Origin: Kordia antarctica
GTDB lineage: Bacteria; Bacteroidota; Bacteroidia; Flavobacteriales; Flavobacteriaceae
Length of the DNA: 64,000 bases
Assembly (NCBI RefSeq): GCF_009901525.1
Contig: NZ_CP019288.1
Location: 2,075,501-2,139,500 of the forward strand
Reading direction: 5' to 3'
The position numbers and the translations under genes were made by a program. This document shows positions 25,880 through 35,434 of this stretch, one piece after another (position 1 is the stretch's first letter; each line of letters begins with the position of its first letter). The notes below the pieces were generated by a model that worked only from the letters and a program-made list of their open reading frames with translations, searched no databases and had not been told where the DNA came from.

Positions 25880-27676
25880 CTACTCAATATTCTGACTGTC
25901 AAGGTTTTTTACGAAGTATGATGGATATAAACCTGTCTTGTTTTTAAAGGCTCTAGAAAACGACTCAGAACGGTTAAAACCGATTTCTTGAGCAATTGAA
26001 TCAATTGTATATGAACGAAATTTTTTATCATTCTTTAAACGTTTGATTGCATAATTGACACGTAAATCTGTAATGTAAGCTGTGAATGATTTCCCTTTGT
26101 GCGTGTTTACTAATTTTGATAAATACGATGTATTTGTTTTTAATTTTTTGGCAACTTCATTCAAACTACTGTGTTTGCTTAAGTACAATTCTTTTGCTTC
26201 AAAGCTTTTTAATTTTTTCAATAATCGTTCTTTCGTTTCATCAATAATTTCAATTTCCTTCGTTTCAGTTTCTTTGACTTCTATGGTTTTTATTTGATCG
26301 ACTTCTTTGACAATTATTTTTTCAACTTCAAGATCTTTTTCTACAATTTCTTCTTCAAGACTTTTTAGAATAGCTTCAAATTTACGTTGGTTATTTCTTT
26401 CTCTCTTTCGATAGAAAACAATTAAAGATAGAATCATTGCTACTGTTAGAAAGACACCTATATAGAGAATGTATTTTGTCCTTTTGGAATTTTCTTGAGA
26501 TTCATCTAACTCTTCTTTTAATGTTCTTAAATCATACTTTTTAATGATATCAACAGATATGCTTTCTTGTCTTTTATCATTTTCTTTATAGATTTTGTTT
26601 GCCTTTTCGTAGTATTTTAAACTGTATTCTATGTTATTTATTTCTTTATATGATTTTGCTAAAAGCGCATAGATTTCTTCTAAATCAATAAAATCTGTAC
26701 TATTTAGTTTTTGTGTCTTTTCAATTGCTAGTAATATTTGTATAGTTACCTCATATTTTTTTTGAGAATAATACGTTTTGGCTCTATCTAGTTTAATAAA
26801 TGGGAGTTGTGCTTGTGTGCTTCCAATTCTTTCTACAATTTCTTCTGCTCTGTCTAAAACTTCGTGTGCCTTTTCATAATTACCATTTGCATTAGCAATT
26901 TCTCCTAAAAAATTATAAAAATATACTTTGGCTCCTTCATCATTATATTTTTCACTTAACTCAATTCCTTTATAACAATACTTGGCTGCTTGTTTATAAT
27001 CTTCAATTCCAATATATGCTTTTGCTAAAGCTATATAAATATTAACATGTATGAAACTAAAATCTCTAACCTTTTCATTTTCAACTATTTTCAAAGATTC
27101 TTCTAATAATTCAATAGCACCTTTTCTATCATTCACTTCGATTTTTAATAAAGCTATATTTTGCATTACTGCAAGTTGTCGCCCTTTTAAATCACTTTGT
27201 TTTGCAATTTTCAATACTTCCAAGTAATACTCCATTGCTTCCTTGTAAAATCCAAAATCATAGTAATAAATTCCTTTATTCATTAATGAAGATATAATCA
27301 TATCGTCATTATTGATGCTTTTAGCAATAGTAAGTGCCACATCCAAATGAGTTATGGACGCTTTTAAATTCATTTTATTTCGTTCCCATTTAGCCAAGCA
27401 AAAATATCCCCAAAACTGTGCTTCTAAATTTTTAGAAGTAATCATGGATTTTTTTGCATATTCAATATAACTTTGGGCTTTTACAGCGTCTTTTTCATGC
27501 TCTTGCGTAAATAAACGCGCAAATTCTTTAGGTGATAATTCTTTTAAAGATGCTTGAAATATTTCTTTGTCAAATGTTGGAATAGAGTCTTGCAAACTAT
27601 TTTTTGCAAAAGATGACTTATGAAGAAAGAAACAGAGAATAAACAGCACTATTGCTGTACATTTTTGGAGGCGCAT
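25880..27676 (-). CDS. Membrane TPR-AraC hybrid regulator, copy 2
   Basis: 598 residues from the ATG at 27676, chosen because it starts a proper signal sequence (MRLQKCTAIVLFILCFFL); an in-frame ATG 48 bases upstream gives a poorer N-terminus. TPR-like helices fill about residues 60-390, a membrane helix lies near 400-420 (YILYIGVFLTVAMILSLIVF), a charged coiled stretch follows, and an AraC-type HTH pair lies at about 505-595 (NTSYLSKLVNTHKGKSFTAY; IDSIAQEIGFNRSESFSRAF). This predicts a periplasmic TPR sensor and a cytoplasmic DNA-binding domain in one chain. It is paralogous to 28297-30087. Confidence 0.85.
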   Translation of the reverse strand: MRLQKCTAIVLFILCFFLHKSSFAKNSLQDSIPTFDKEIFQASLKELSPKEFARLFTQEHEKDAVKAQSYIEYAKKSMITSKNLEAQFWGYFCLAKWERNKMNLKASITHLDVALTIAKSINNDDMIISSLMNKGIYYYDFGFYKEAMEYYLEVLKIAKQSDLKGRQLAVMQNIALLKIEVNDRKGAIELLEESLKIVENEKVRDFSFIHVNIYIALAKAYIGIEDYKQAAKYCYKGIELSEKYNDEGAKVYFYNFLGEIANANGNYEKAHEVLDRAEEIVERIGSTQAQLPFIKLDRAKTYYSQKKYEVTIQILLAIEKTQKLNSTDFIDLEEIYALLAKSYKEINNIEYSLKYYEKANKIYKENDKRQESISVDIIKKYDLRTLKEELDESQENSKRTKYILYIGVFLTVAMILSLIVFYRKRERNNQRKFEAILKSLEEEIVEKDLEVEKIIVKEVDQIKTIEVKETETKEIEIIDETKERLLKKLKSFEAKELYLSKHSSLNEVAKKLKTNTSYLSKLVNTHKGKSFTAYITDLRVNYAIKRLKNDKKFRSYTIDSIAQEIGFNRSESFSRAFKNKTGLYPSYFVKNLDSQNIE

Positions 27677-27835
27677 ATACAGTTTTCTTTGTATTAGTAT
27701 TTTTTTGAGTAGGTAATAGTCCAAAAATAACGGTTTTCCTGTAATCTAAGTATAGTTTAACCCGCTATTTTCAACAAGTAGTCATTAACTTACATAAAAA
27801 TTATAAAAAACGAAATGCTTGTTTGAGAAGCGCAT

Positions 27836-27867
27836 AAAAAAAACTCCTAAGAAGTTATTAGGAGTTT
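27836..27867 (-). terminator. Terminator of the 65-residue peptide gene
   Basis: AAACTCCTAA (27841-27850) pairs with TTAGGAGTTT (27858-27867) in a 10-bp perfect stem with a 7-base loop, followed on the minus strand by a T run. It separates the precursor at 27891 from the next regulator gene. Confidence 0.88.
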
Positions 27868-27890
27868 TTTACATTATTTTTTTTAATGTG

Positions 27891-28088
27891 TTAACATCTA
27901 TCCAATGTACCTAAAGCGGTTATGTAAGTTTTGCAATCTCCATCCATATCTGTATCACAAAGAGTCGTAAGTTCGCAAAGAACAACTGATCCAATTGTTA
28001 CAGCTGGATCGCCTCCACCGCTAATATTATTCAATTTTGAAATACTTACTTTGTTCACTTCCAATTTCAATTTTCTTTCTTTTTTCAT
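27891..28088 (-). CDS. Putative RiPP precursor with GG leader
   Basis: 65 residues from the ATG at 28088; a frame extension to 28112 adds 8 residues before a second Met, and MKKERKLKLEVNKVSI fits known precursors better. The leader KLKLEVNKVSISKLNNISGGG closely follows the LxLxKxTIxxLN pattern of Bacteroidota class I lanthipeptides. The core has Cys in LCELTTLCDTD, GDC and a C-terminal DRC. It is preceded by a TPR-AraC regulator gene and ends in a strong terminator. No modification genes are visible nearby. Confidence 0.68.
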   Translation of the reverse strand: MKKERKLKLEVNKVSISKLNNISGGGDPAVTIGSVVLCELTTLCDTDMDGDCKTYITALGTLDRC

Positions 28089-28296
28089 ATGTGCTTTTTT
28101 TAATTGTTGCATTTAGGTTTTATGTAGCTTGTATAAAATCATATTTTACTATCAACATGCGTGCTATACATATACAGGCTACAACAACCTAAATTTTATT
28201 TGTTTTTAATGTTGTTTCAAAGATAGTAGAAAATGAAGTTGAGTGTTAAAATAGCTTGTCGCTATTTATAAATTACGACTGTTTTGCATTATTAAC

Positions 28297-30087
28297 TTAC
28301 TGTCTTTCAACCTCTTTTATGAAATAAGAAGGATACAAACCTGTTTTTACCTTGAATGCTTTTGAAAATGATTCTGATCTTTTGAAGCCAATTTCTTGCG
28401 CAATAGCACCAATTGTAAAAGATCTAAATTTACGATCGTGTGATAATCGCTCTATGGCATAATCGACACGTAAATCAGTAATGTATGCTGTAAACGATTT
28501 TTCTTTGTGTGTATTTATTACTTTAGATAAGTACGTTGTGTTTGTCTGTATTTTTTTAGCAACTTCAATCAAGGTACTTTCATTGCTTAAAAATTGTTCT
28601 TTTTCTTCAAATTCAATTAGCTTCTCAAGAATCTCTGCATCTTTACTATCAATTTCAATAGGTTCTATATTGGTTTCGGTATGTAAACTTTCCTCAATAT
28701 CTTCTGTTTTTTTAGAAGTTGCTTCTTGAATAGCTGGAGGCTTTTTTTCTTGTCGTCGTTTTTCTTCTAATTGACTCATTAGGGTTGTAAAACGCACTTT
28801 GTTTTTGTGTTGTTGTTTCTTATAATATAAAATCAGGCCAATAATTACAAAAAACAAAAACGTTATTCCTATGGCATATATATATTTAGTTCGTTTCGAT
28901 TTTTTCTGTAAAGCATCAATCTGTCCTTTGAGATTGCGCAATGCCTCTTGTGTAATTCGAGAATTTAAAATTGCTCTCTTTTTATCATTCTTAACATCTA
29001 TATCGTTTGCTTTTTCGAAATATTTAGTACTTTCTTTAATATTTTCAAGTGCTAAGTATGATTTTGCCAAATTCACATATAATTCTTGAATACTTAAAAA
29101 ATCAGTATTATTCGCTTCTAATAACTGTTCGCATTTAAGAAATTCGTCAATAGCTTCTTGGTGTTTATTTTCCAGAGCATATGTTTTTCCAAAATATAAT
29201 TTTAAAAATATATCCAGCACTTTGTCTCCACCAGCTTTCGCTACCAATTCTTCTGCTTTATTAAATAATTCATGTGCTTCTTTATAACGACCTCTATTAG
29301 AAGCAATTTCACCAAGAAAAACACGAAAATACCCTTGAAAATCTATAGCGTTTATTTGTTCACTCAATTCCAAGCCAAGATTACAATACAAAGTAGCATC
29401 TTCATAGTTAAATAAATTGATGTGCGCCTTGACCAAACCAAAGTAAATTTGAAGTTTCGTCTCATTCAAGGTCTCATCATTGAAACTTTCGATTATTTTT
29501 AAATTATCAAGAAATGCGGCTATAGCACCTAAATTATCATCTACTTGAATATTAATAAGTATAATATTATTAGAAGTAACTAGCTGCCTATTTAAATTAT
29601 TTGTTTGCTTGGCAATTGCTAAGGCTACAAAAAAATTATCTAACGCTTTTCCGTTGTCTCCAGTTTTAAAAAAGTAGCTTGCTTTTTTATTATAACTTTG
29701 ATATAGTAAATTTTTATTATCTAATTTAGTGGCTTTTGCTATTGCAATATCCAAATTAACCATTGCTAATTTTAGACTATCATTTTTTTCTTGCCAAGTT
29801 GCAATTGTAAGATATGATTCAGCAACTTCATTTTCATCATTTGAATTTAAAAAATGTCTTTTTAGATATCCAATAATAGTAGCTGCTTTTGCAGAGTCTA
29901 ATTCTTTATTAGCATAAAAATCATTAAGCAAATCATCATATGACTTATTTTTTAATGACTTTTCAAAGGTAATTGCGTCTGTTTGTATTGATGAATTTTG
30001 ATGTTGGGTAAACCCTGTGGCCGTAAAAAAATACATGAATATACATACGATAAGAATATTGCATTTTTTAAAACTAGGTATTGACAT
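28297..30087 (-). CDS. Membrane TPR-AraC hybrid regulator, copy 1
   Basis: A 596-residue protein with the same plan as 25880-27676: signal or anchor segment (residues 8-28), TPR helices to about 390, membrane helix near 399-420 (YIYAIGITFLFFVIIGLILYY), an acidic linker, and a C-terminal AraC HTH pair (NTTYLSKVINTHKEKSFTAY; IGAIAQEIGFKRSESFSKAF). The HTH halves of the two proteins are much closer to each other than the TPR halves, as expected if they keep the same DNA target type but sense different signals. It precedes a peptide precursor gene by 185 bases on the same strand. Confidence 0.87.
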   Translation of the reverse strand: MSIPSFKKCNILIVCIFMYFFTATGFTQHQNSSIQTDAITFEKSLKNKSYDDLLNDFYANKELDSAKAATIIGYLKRHFLNSNDENEVAESYLTIATWQEKNDSLKLAMVNLDIAIAKATKLDNKNLLYQSYNKKASYFFKTGDNGKALDNFFVALAIAKQTNNLNRQLVTSNNIILINIQVDDNLGAIAAFLDNLKIIESFNDETLNETKLQIYFGLVKAHINLFNYEDATLYCNLGLELSEQINAIDFQGYFRVFLGEIASNRGRYKEAHELFNKAEELVAKAGGDKVLDIFLKLYFGKTYALENKHQEAIDEFLKCEQLLEANNTDFLSIQELYVNLAKSYLALENIKESTKYFEKANDIDVKNDKKRAILNSRITQEALRNLKGQIDALQKKSKRTKYIYAIGITFLFFVIIGLILYYKKQQHKNKVRFTTLMSQLEEKRRQEKKPPAIQEATSKKTEDIEESLHTETNIEPIEIDSKDAEILEKLIEFEEKEQFLSNESTLIEVAKKIQTNTTYLSKVINTHKEKSFTAYITDLRVDYAIERLSHDRKFRSFTIGAIAQEIGFKRSESFSKAFKVKTGLYPSYFIKEVERQ

Positions 30088-30233
30088 ATATTTTTTGTTG
30101 AAATTGTATCGTGGGAATACTCAAAAATAGCGGTTTTAAATTTTAAAACATACATTCATACATACAAATATGCAATCCATTCTGTCATAAGTCCGTATAT
30201 TTGAATGAATCCTTTTATATAAAAATTTTGCGC

Positions 30234-31214
30234 ATGTTGTTGAAAGTTAACGTATCATTCCTCTTATTTTTTTGTTGTCATTTCTTAATGATTGCACAAA
30301 ACTATCAACATGTTGATAAAGTAGTCGACACATACCCGAAGTCATTTCTGTCCATTGAAGCTTTTGGCAATCGCATTGAAAAAGATTTTACAGAAGATGC
30401 CGATAAAGTTCGCGCCGCGTATTATTGGATTTCAAATAATATTGAATACAACTATAAAGAGCTAACAACTGGTAAAAGTAATTTCCCTAAGATTGTTATC
30501 AATAAATTTACGGGTGATACAGATTATTATAATCAATGGAATAAAATATATGCAACACATACGTTAACTTATAAAACCAGTGTTTGCGAAGGTTATGCGC
30601 AATTATTGTTTTTTGTGTGTGAACATATGAATATCAATGCAAAAGTTATTGACGGAAATGCAAAAAACTCCATTCATGATATTGGTGTCATTGCAAGAAA
30701 TGTTAACCACGCATGGAACGCTATCTATTTTAATGAACAATGGAATTTAATTGATGCAACTTGGTCTACAGGAAATGAAGATACTAAACCTAATTACTTC
30801 GATTTTGATGATTCATATTACTGTGTTTCGCCTGAAAAAATAATTATGAGTCATTTTCCAAAAAATCCAGAATGGCAATTGTTGACAAAAAAAGTAAGCA
30901 AAAAAAAGTTTTATATACAACCTTTAATTTATGTAAAATATATAGGTTTAAATCTTTCTTTAGATCCTACAATAAGAGGAACAATTAGAACTAAAGTCAA
31001 TGGTTTTATTGAACTGCGATTTAATATAATTGATACTACAAAAGTATATTACTATGCTTATGAAAAAGACACACATTCTACGGAATTAGAACTTATCAAA
31101 GTAGGAGAAAAATATGTAGCAAAAATTCCATTTAAAGGAAAAAAGAGAGATTATTTGAGTTTATTCAGTGGTACTGAAGCATTTTTATCATTTAAAATTA
31201 TTCCAACGCGTTAA
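30234..31214 (+). CDS. Exported transglutaminase-like protein
   Basis: 326 residues from the ATG at 30234. A TTG at 30201 opens the frame earlier but is part of a TATATTTG -7-like element (30196-30203), so it is probably not a start. The N-terminus (MLLKVNVSFLLFFCCHFLMIAQ) is a signal peptide. The transglutaminase triad is visible: Cys in KTSVCEGYAQLLFF, His in NHAWNAIYF and Asp in LIDATWSTG. Such domains act as peptidases or cross-linking enzymes in the periplasm. The C-terminal 100 residues are beta-rich. Its stop abuts that of the convergent kinase gene with no spacer. Confidence 0.85.
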   Translation: MLLKVNVSFLLFFCCHFLMIAQNYQHVDKVVDTYPKSFLSIEAFGNRIEKDFTEDADKVRAAYYWISNNIEYNYKELTTGKSNFPKIVINKFTGDTDYYNQWNKIYATHTLTYKTSVCEGYAQLLFFVCEHMNINAKVIDGNAKNSIHDIGVIARNVNHAWNAIYFNEQWNLIDATWSTGNEDTKPNYFDFDDSYYCVSPEKIIMSHFPKNPEWQLLTKKVSKKKFYIQPLIYVKYIGLNLSLDPTIRGTIRTKVNGFIELRFNIIDTTKVYYYAYEKDTHSTELELIKVGEKYVAKIPFKGKKRDYLSLFSGTEAFLSFKIIPTR

Positions 31215-32498
31215 TTATATCGGAATCGTAAATACAAATGTTGCGCCATTTCCTGCAGAACTTTCTATATGAATTTCTCCATTATTGCGTTCAATGATTT
31301 TCTTTACCAATGCCAATCCAATTCCGATAGAATCTACTTCTGAGTTTACTTCAAGTTTTTGGAATAATTCAAATATTTTTGTATGATATTTCTTGTCAAT
31401 TCCAGGACCATTATCGGTAATTGAAAATTGATGATCCGTTTTTGTTTTTTGATAACCAATATGAATTTCTACGGATTCTTTATCAGTATGTTTAATGGCA
31501 TTCTGAATTAAATTCTGGAATACTTGCAACAATTGCGATTCATTAAATAAGATACTTGGCAAGCGTTCTTCTAATTTTATGGAAACCGTTTCACTAGAAT
31601 TTACGGCAATAATTCGTTTTACCAATGCTTGCGCATCAACTAAACTTACTGGTTTATCTTTATCTATTTGCAAAGAATAATGCAAAATTCCTTCAACTAG
31701 CAAATCCATTTGTATCACTTGTTCTTTGATGAGTTGCAAACTTTGATTGGCTTCTTTGTTAAATTCGTATTCATCTTCATCCGTTAACCAATCTGTTAAA
31801 GTATAAATATTACGCAACGGACGTTTTAAATCGTGCGAAACGACATAAGCAAACTCTTCTAAGTCTTTGTTTTTTTGAAGTAACTCTTTAGCTCTGTTTT
31901 CCAAATCGAGTGTACGTTGATGTATGCGTTCTTCCAATTCCACATTTACCGCCTCAAGCTTCTTTCTGTATCGAATCAAACCATTCATCACCAAAAAAGA
32001 AAAGATAAAAATTGTAGTCATAGAGACCAAAATGGCACTTTCCGACATTCTATCTAAGTCAGAATAATACACTCTATAAGCCAAATGAATCAACTGTGAA
32101 GCACTAAAAATAATGACCAGCAAACGATTGCTTAATAATAAAACAGCTCCGAAAATAAATACATAAGTAACCAACAAATAATCTAACGAAAAGTCATTAA
32201 GAGCCGTTGTGTAGGTTAAATAATATTGAAAAATTAGTAGCGTCAAAAACGTAATCCAACCATAAATTTCATTCAGAAATTTATTTTTAAAATACGGTAC
32301 CAAACCTACAAGTATAAATAATAACGTAAACACAATTTCGCCATCATACGGAATAATGAGATCAGGATTGTAATACAACATGATCATCACATAAATGTAG
32401 GTACTAGGGCCAGCAAGTATAAACGTAAAACTACTATTCTTGATTTCTAAAGGTTCTAACTGTCCAATATCTTGAAGATATTTTAAAACTTTATTCAA
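31215..32498 (-). CDS. Membrane sensor histidine kinase
   Basis: A 427-residue protein with about six N-terminal helices (residues 25-175), then a coiled coil (RKKLEAVNVELEERIHQRTLDLENRAKELLQ is the region), the phospho-acceptor His in YVVSHDLKRPLRNIY near residue 224, and a complete HATPase: NLIQNAIKHT (N box), ITDNGPGIDKKY (G1), GIGLALVKKII (G2). No extracellular sensor domain is evident, so the signal may be read in the membrane. There is no adjacent response regulator, so it is an orphan kinase. Confidence 0.88.
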   Translation of the reverse strand: MNKVLKYLQDIGQLEPLEIKNSSFTFILAGPSTYIYVMIMLYYNPDLIIPYDGEIVFTLLFILVGLVPYFKNKFLNEIYGWITFLTLLIFQYYLTYTTALNDFSLDYLLVTYVFIFGAVLLLSNRLLVIIFSASQLIHLAYRVYYSDLDRMSESAILVSMTTIFIFSFLVMNGLIRYRKKLEAVNVELEERIHQRTLDLENRAKELLQKNKDLEEFAYVVSHDLKRPLRNIYTLTDWLTDEDEYEFNKEANQSLQLIKEQVIQMDLLVEGILHYSLQIDKDKPVSLVDAQALVKRIIAVNSSETVSIKLEERLPSILFNESQLLQVFQNLIQNAIKHTDKESVEIHIGYQKTKTDHQFSITDNGPGIDKKYHTKIFELFQKLEVNSEVDSIGIGLALVKKIIERNNGEIHIESSAGNGATFVFTIPI

Positions 32499-32725
32499 GT
32501 AATTTATTTTAGGTTAAGGGTTTAAAGTTATGGAAATGATTCTAAATAATAGAATTTCAAGTAAAATTAAATTTACATAACGTGTAGTCGTAAAAACATT
32601 ATAAATAAAATTCTTATCTTTTTTATTTAATTTTTGATTCAGAAACTCATAAACTTTTGATTTCCTTGCTTGCCAGCATTTCGATTTGAATTATTTTTTT
32701 TTGTTGAATTTTGCAGTGACGACAC

Positions 32726-33379
32726 TTATTTTACAACATTTTTAATCAATTCTGTTATTTCATCCGCTTTTTTAAACACACAAATATGACTGCCATTTTC
32801 AATAGTGAAATCTGGTTTGTAAACCAATTTATAAGGCAGCGTTTTATCATTCGTGCCATGAATATGTATAATTTCTGTTTGATTGGTAATTTTTACACCT
32901 TTCCAAGAAGATAATTCTCGCAATGCCCATTGCAAATAGTTATTTGATTGTTTTCCAATCATGTTTTTAAAAAGTTCTTTCTCGCTATCCGTTTCAAAAC
33001 CGTGACTTTTCCCCCAGAATTTTATCGTTTTGACACAAATTCCTTTAGTGAAAAAAATATCCAATCGTAAAGGTTTGACAAGTTTGAACCACAACGATAA
33101 TTCCTTTCTAGATTTTATACTTGAGAGTAATATTATTTTTTCGATTTGATGCACACTTGCAATTTCCTGTGAAACGATTCCGCCTAAAGAATGCCCAATT
33201 AGAATTGTTTTTTCAGTTGATTTTTTAACGTTAGAAAACAAACGTTGCGAATACTCATGAATTTTTTCGCCTTTTTTAGGTTCTATCCAATTGAGATATT
33301 CCACCTCAAAACCTGTCAAATCTAAGTTTTGAAAAATTTGATGATCGTAACCGAGTCCTGGAATTAAAATGATTCTCAT
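32726..33379 (-). CDS. Alpha/beta hydrolase
   Basis: A 217-residue cytoplasmic enzyme. The nucleophile elbow is GHSLGG (residues 63-68), the acid is likely Asp in IHGTNDKTLPY, and the His is in ENGSHICVF. The N-terminal IILIPGLGYDHQIFQNL gives the oxyanion loop. Substrate is unknown. The next gene upstream is 8 bases away on the same strand, so they are probably co-transcribed. Confidence 0.82.
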   Translation of the reverse strand: MRIILIPGLGYDHQIFQNLDLTGFEVEYLNWIEPKKGEKIHEYSQRLFSNVKKSTEKTILIGHSLGGIVSQEIASVHQIEKIILLSSIKSRKELSLWFKLVKPLRLDIFFTKGICVKTIKFWGKSHGFETDSEKELFKNMIGKQSNNYLQWALRELSSWKGVKITNQTEIIHIHGTNDKTLPYKLVYKPDFTIENGSHICVFKKADEITELIKNVVK

Positions 33380-33387
33380 TTGGGTTT

Positions 33388-34107
33388 TTAGATTGTGATT
33401 TTCCAGTTGCTTATTTTTTGCTTCATACTTTCTTTATTTGATTCAAACTGTTTAAATCTATGACCATTCGCGCCAGAAGGATGTGGAAATCCATAAAGAA
33501 TCAAATTTTCATTTAACATTTTTTCAGATTGTAATTTTCTTAAAGTCTCTTCGACGCTTTTACCCAAAGGTATAATTAAAGCATCTGTAAAATTATTGAT
33601 TTCTGGTACGAATTCTTTTTCAACTTGTTTCCATAATATATCAGTATTTATTACTGAAGGAGAAGAACCTCTGTAATTTTCACCTTTATTAAAAACAGGA
33701 TATTTTATTATTGAAGTAGTATGTAATGAGTTGTTAGTAAGATTGAATAATTCATTCGTAGATTCAAGCTTTAAAGTTTTATTTAATTCAAGCTCGTCTA
33801 ACATTTTGACTAAATTTTTTCTCATTGAACCTGCGAAACTTGATTCTGATTTTACAGTTTTTAATGCAGAATCCAAACTTTTATTTAATTGAAGTTCTCT
33901 AATTACAGTTCGAAAAGATTTTTCCATTTGTGACCAACCAGGAGTTATTCCAACTATAATAACGGACGCTTTTTTGTTAATATATTCAAATGGAGCATAA
34001 TATATTTTTATTTGACTTTCTGAATCTATCAAATATTCATCCTTTAGTAATTCCTCTTTAGAATACTTTTCTTTTAAAATCTCCTTTTTAATTTTTTCTA
34101 AAAACAT
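33388..34107 (-). CDS. Uracil-DNA glycosylase-like fold protein
   Basis: A 239-residue protein. SVIIVGITPGWSQM near residue 50 resembles the active-site loop of the UDG superfamily (GxxPG) and LILYGFPHPSGANGHR near residue 203 resembles its C-terminal HPSxxN/H loop. The segment between is divergent. Proteins of this kind sometimes act on modified bases rather than uracil. I assign the fold with fair confidence, not the substrate. It is followed by the hydrolase gene in the same operon. Confidence 0.6.
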   Translation of the reverse strand: MFLEKIKKEILKEKYSKEELLKDEYLIDSESQIKIYYAPFEYINKKASVIIVGITPGWSQMEKSFRTVIRELQLNKSLDSALKTVKSESSFAGSMRKNLVKMLDELELNKTLKLESTNELFNLTNNSLHTTSIIKYPVFNKGENYRGSSPSVINTDILWKQVEKEFVPEINNFTDALIIPLGKSVEETLRKLQSEKMLNENLILYGFPHPSGANGHRFKQFESNKESMKQKISNWKITI

Positions 34108-34291
34108 TTATCTCTAATTTCTGTTTGTTTGTAAATAACAAGAATTCCTGTTATTTCTTTTATGGCTAAACCATATTAAATCTAGCTATCGTTAAAACTA
34201 GATGAATCTCAACTCAAATCAAAATCATCAAGAAACTTTCTTAAACAATTATAAAATCATTTTTCCCTTGCACAATTGCTAATTTTTATTT

Positions 34292-34310
34292 TACTTTGTA
34301 TTTCAAAGTA
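34292..34310. promoter_or_regulatory. Palindromic operator, copy 1
   Basis: TACTTTGTATTTCAAAGTA is an inverted repeat with one mismatch pair, 7 bases before the ATG at 34318. It repeats at 35400-35418 in a perfect form. It overlaps a -7-like TACTTTG, so a bound protein would block transcription. Confidence 0.7.
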
Positions 34311-34317
34311 CTTTACT

Positions 34318-34956
34318 ATGACATCATCAGACTATCTAAATGACATTAAAGAGATCAAAGATCTCATGAATAAATCGTCTCGGTTTATTTCTTTAAGCGG
34401 ACTTTCAGGCATTATGGCTGGAGTTTATGCACTTATTGGCGCTTGGTTTGCACGCCAAGAATTATTGAAAGTGTATGAAACAAAAACGCGACTGTACGAA
34501 AGCGGACAGTATACAGGTTCAAATGATATTACTTTTAAATTATTAGCAATTGCCGCAATTGTGTTAGTCCTAGCCATTGTAACAGGAATTATTTTGACAC
34601 AACGGAAAGCGCGAAAAAATGACGAGCAACTATTTGATAAAACTGCGCTCAAACTATTGATTAACTTTTTAATTCCGTTAGCAACTGGTGGAATTTTCGC
34701 TTTAATTATTTTACAAAAAGGATTCGTCGGATTGGTTGCGCCAATCACACTTATTTTTTACGGACTTGCTTGTGTCAACGCAAGTAAATTCACATTCGGA
34801 CATGTAAAGTATTTAGGTCTTGCCAATATAATTTTAGGATTAATTGCCACACAATATATAGGTTATGGATTGTATTTTTGGGCACTAGGTTTCGGTGTAT
34901 TTCACATCATTTATGGAGGATTAATGTATATTTTCATTGAACGAACAGCAAAATAA
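34318..34956 (+). CDS. Four- to five-helix membrane protein next to a winged-helix regulator
   Basis: 212 residues from the ATG at 34318; a TTG 42 bases upstream extends the frame but lies before the operator. Membrane segments are near residues 27-45, 75-95, 116-137, 143-160 and 168-205. The N-terminal TSSDYLNDIKEIKDLMNKSSRF is a short cytoplasmic helix. No named family was recognised. The winged-helix gene begins 3 bases after its stop, and both share the operator at 34292. Confidence 0.65.
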   Translation: MTSSDYLNDIKEIKDLMNKSSRFISLSGLSGIMAGVYALIGAWFARQELLKVYETKTRLYESGQYTGSNDITFKLLAIAAIVLVLAIVTGIILTQRKARKNDEQLFDKTALKLLINFLIPLATGGIFALIILQKGFVGLVAPITLIFYGLACVNASKFTFGHVKYLGLANIILGLIATQYIGYGLYFWALGFGVFHIIYGGLMYIFIERTAK

Positions 34957-34958
34957 TC

Positions 34959-35255
34959 GTGAGTATTATAACGAACATAAATAAAGCTTTTGATCACCGA
35001 ATTCGTTTGGGCATTATGTCGATTCTGATGGTGAACGAATATGCAGATTTTAAAATGCTGAAAGAACTCTTGTCAGTAACCGATGGAAATTTGGCTAGTC
35101 ACGCGAAAGCGTTGGAAAAAGTCGAATATATTAAAGTAGAAAAGCAATTTATCGGGCGAAAGCCAAATACACGATATAGCGCAACGAAACTTGGTAAAAT
35201 TGAATTTAAAAAACATATTGAAGCATTGGAACAACTAATTAGAAAAAGCGAATAA
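34959..35255 (+). CDS. Winged-helix transcriptional regulator
   Basis: A 98-residue, single-domain winged helix. FDHRIRLGIMSILMVNEYADFKMLKELLSVTDGNLASHAKALEKVEYIKVEK covers helices 1-3 and the start of the wing, with the recognition helix around DGNLASHAKALE. This pattern is PF13601-like. It starts at a GTG 3 bases after the preceding stop. It is the obvious candidate to bind the two matching palindromes at 34292 and 35400, repressing its own operon and creD. Confidence 0.82.
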   Translation: MSIITNINKAFDHRIRLGIMSILMVNEYADFKMLKELLSVTDGNLASHAKALEKVEYIKVEKQFIGRKPNTRYSATKLGKIEFKKHIEALEQLIRKSE

Positions 35256-35399
35256 TATCATTTCAACAACGCATACTAATTCAACACAGACACTTACTAA
35301 ATGAACATAGTAATCATCATAAAAAACACATTACTTTACACAAACAAAACAGCTAGACTTCACTCCTAGCATTTTATAAACACTATTTTTTTACCTATT

Positions 35400-35418
35400 T
35401 ACTTTGAATTTCAAAGTA
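35400..35418. promoter_or_regulatory. Palindromic operator, copy 2
   Basis: TACTTTGAATTTCAAAGTA is a perfect palindrome around a central T, 16 bases before the ATG of creD. It differs from the copy at 34292 by one base. Confidence 0.75.
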
Positions 35419-35434
35419 CTTTAAAACTAACATA

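Noticed and set aside
25484-30087. A complete lanthipeptide cluster around the two peptide genes
   Set aside because: No LanB, LanC, LanM, radical SAM or C39 transporter gene lies near them; only precursors and regulators are present.
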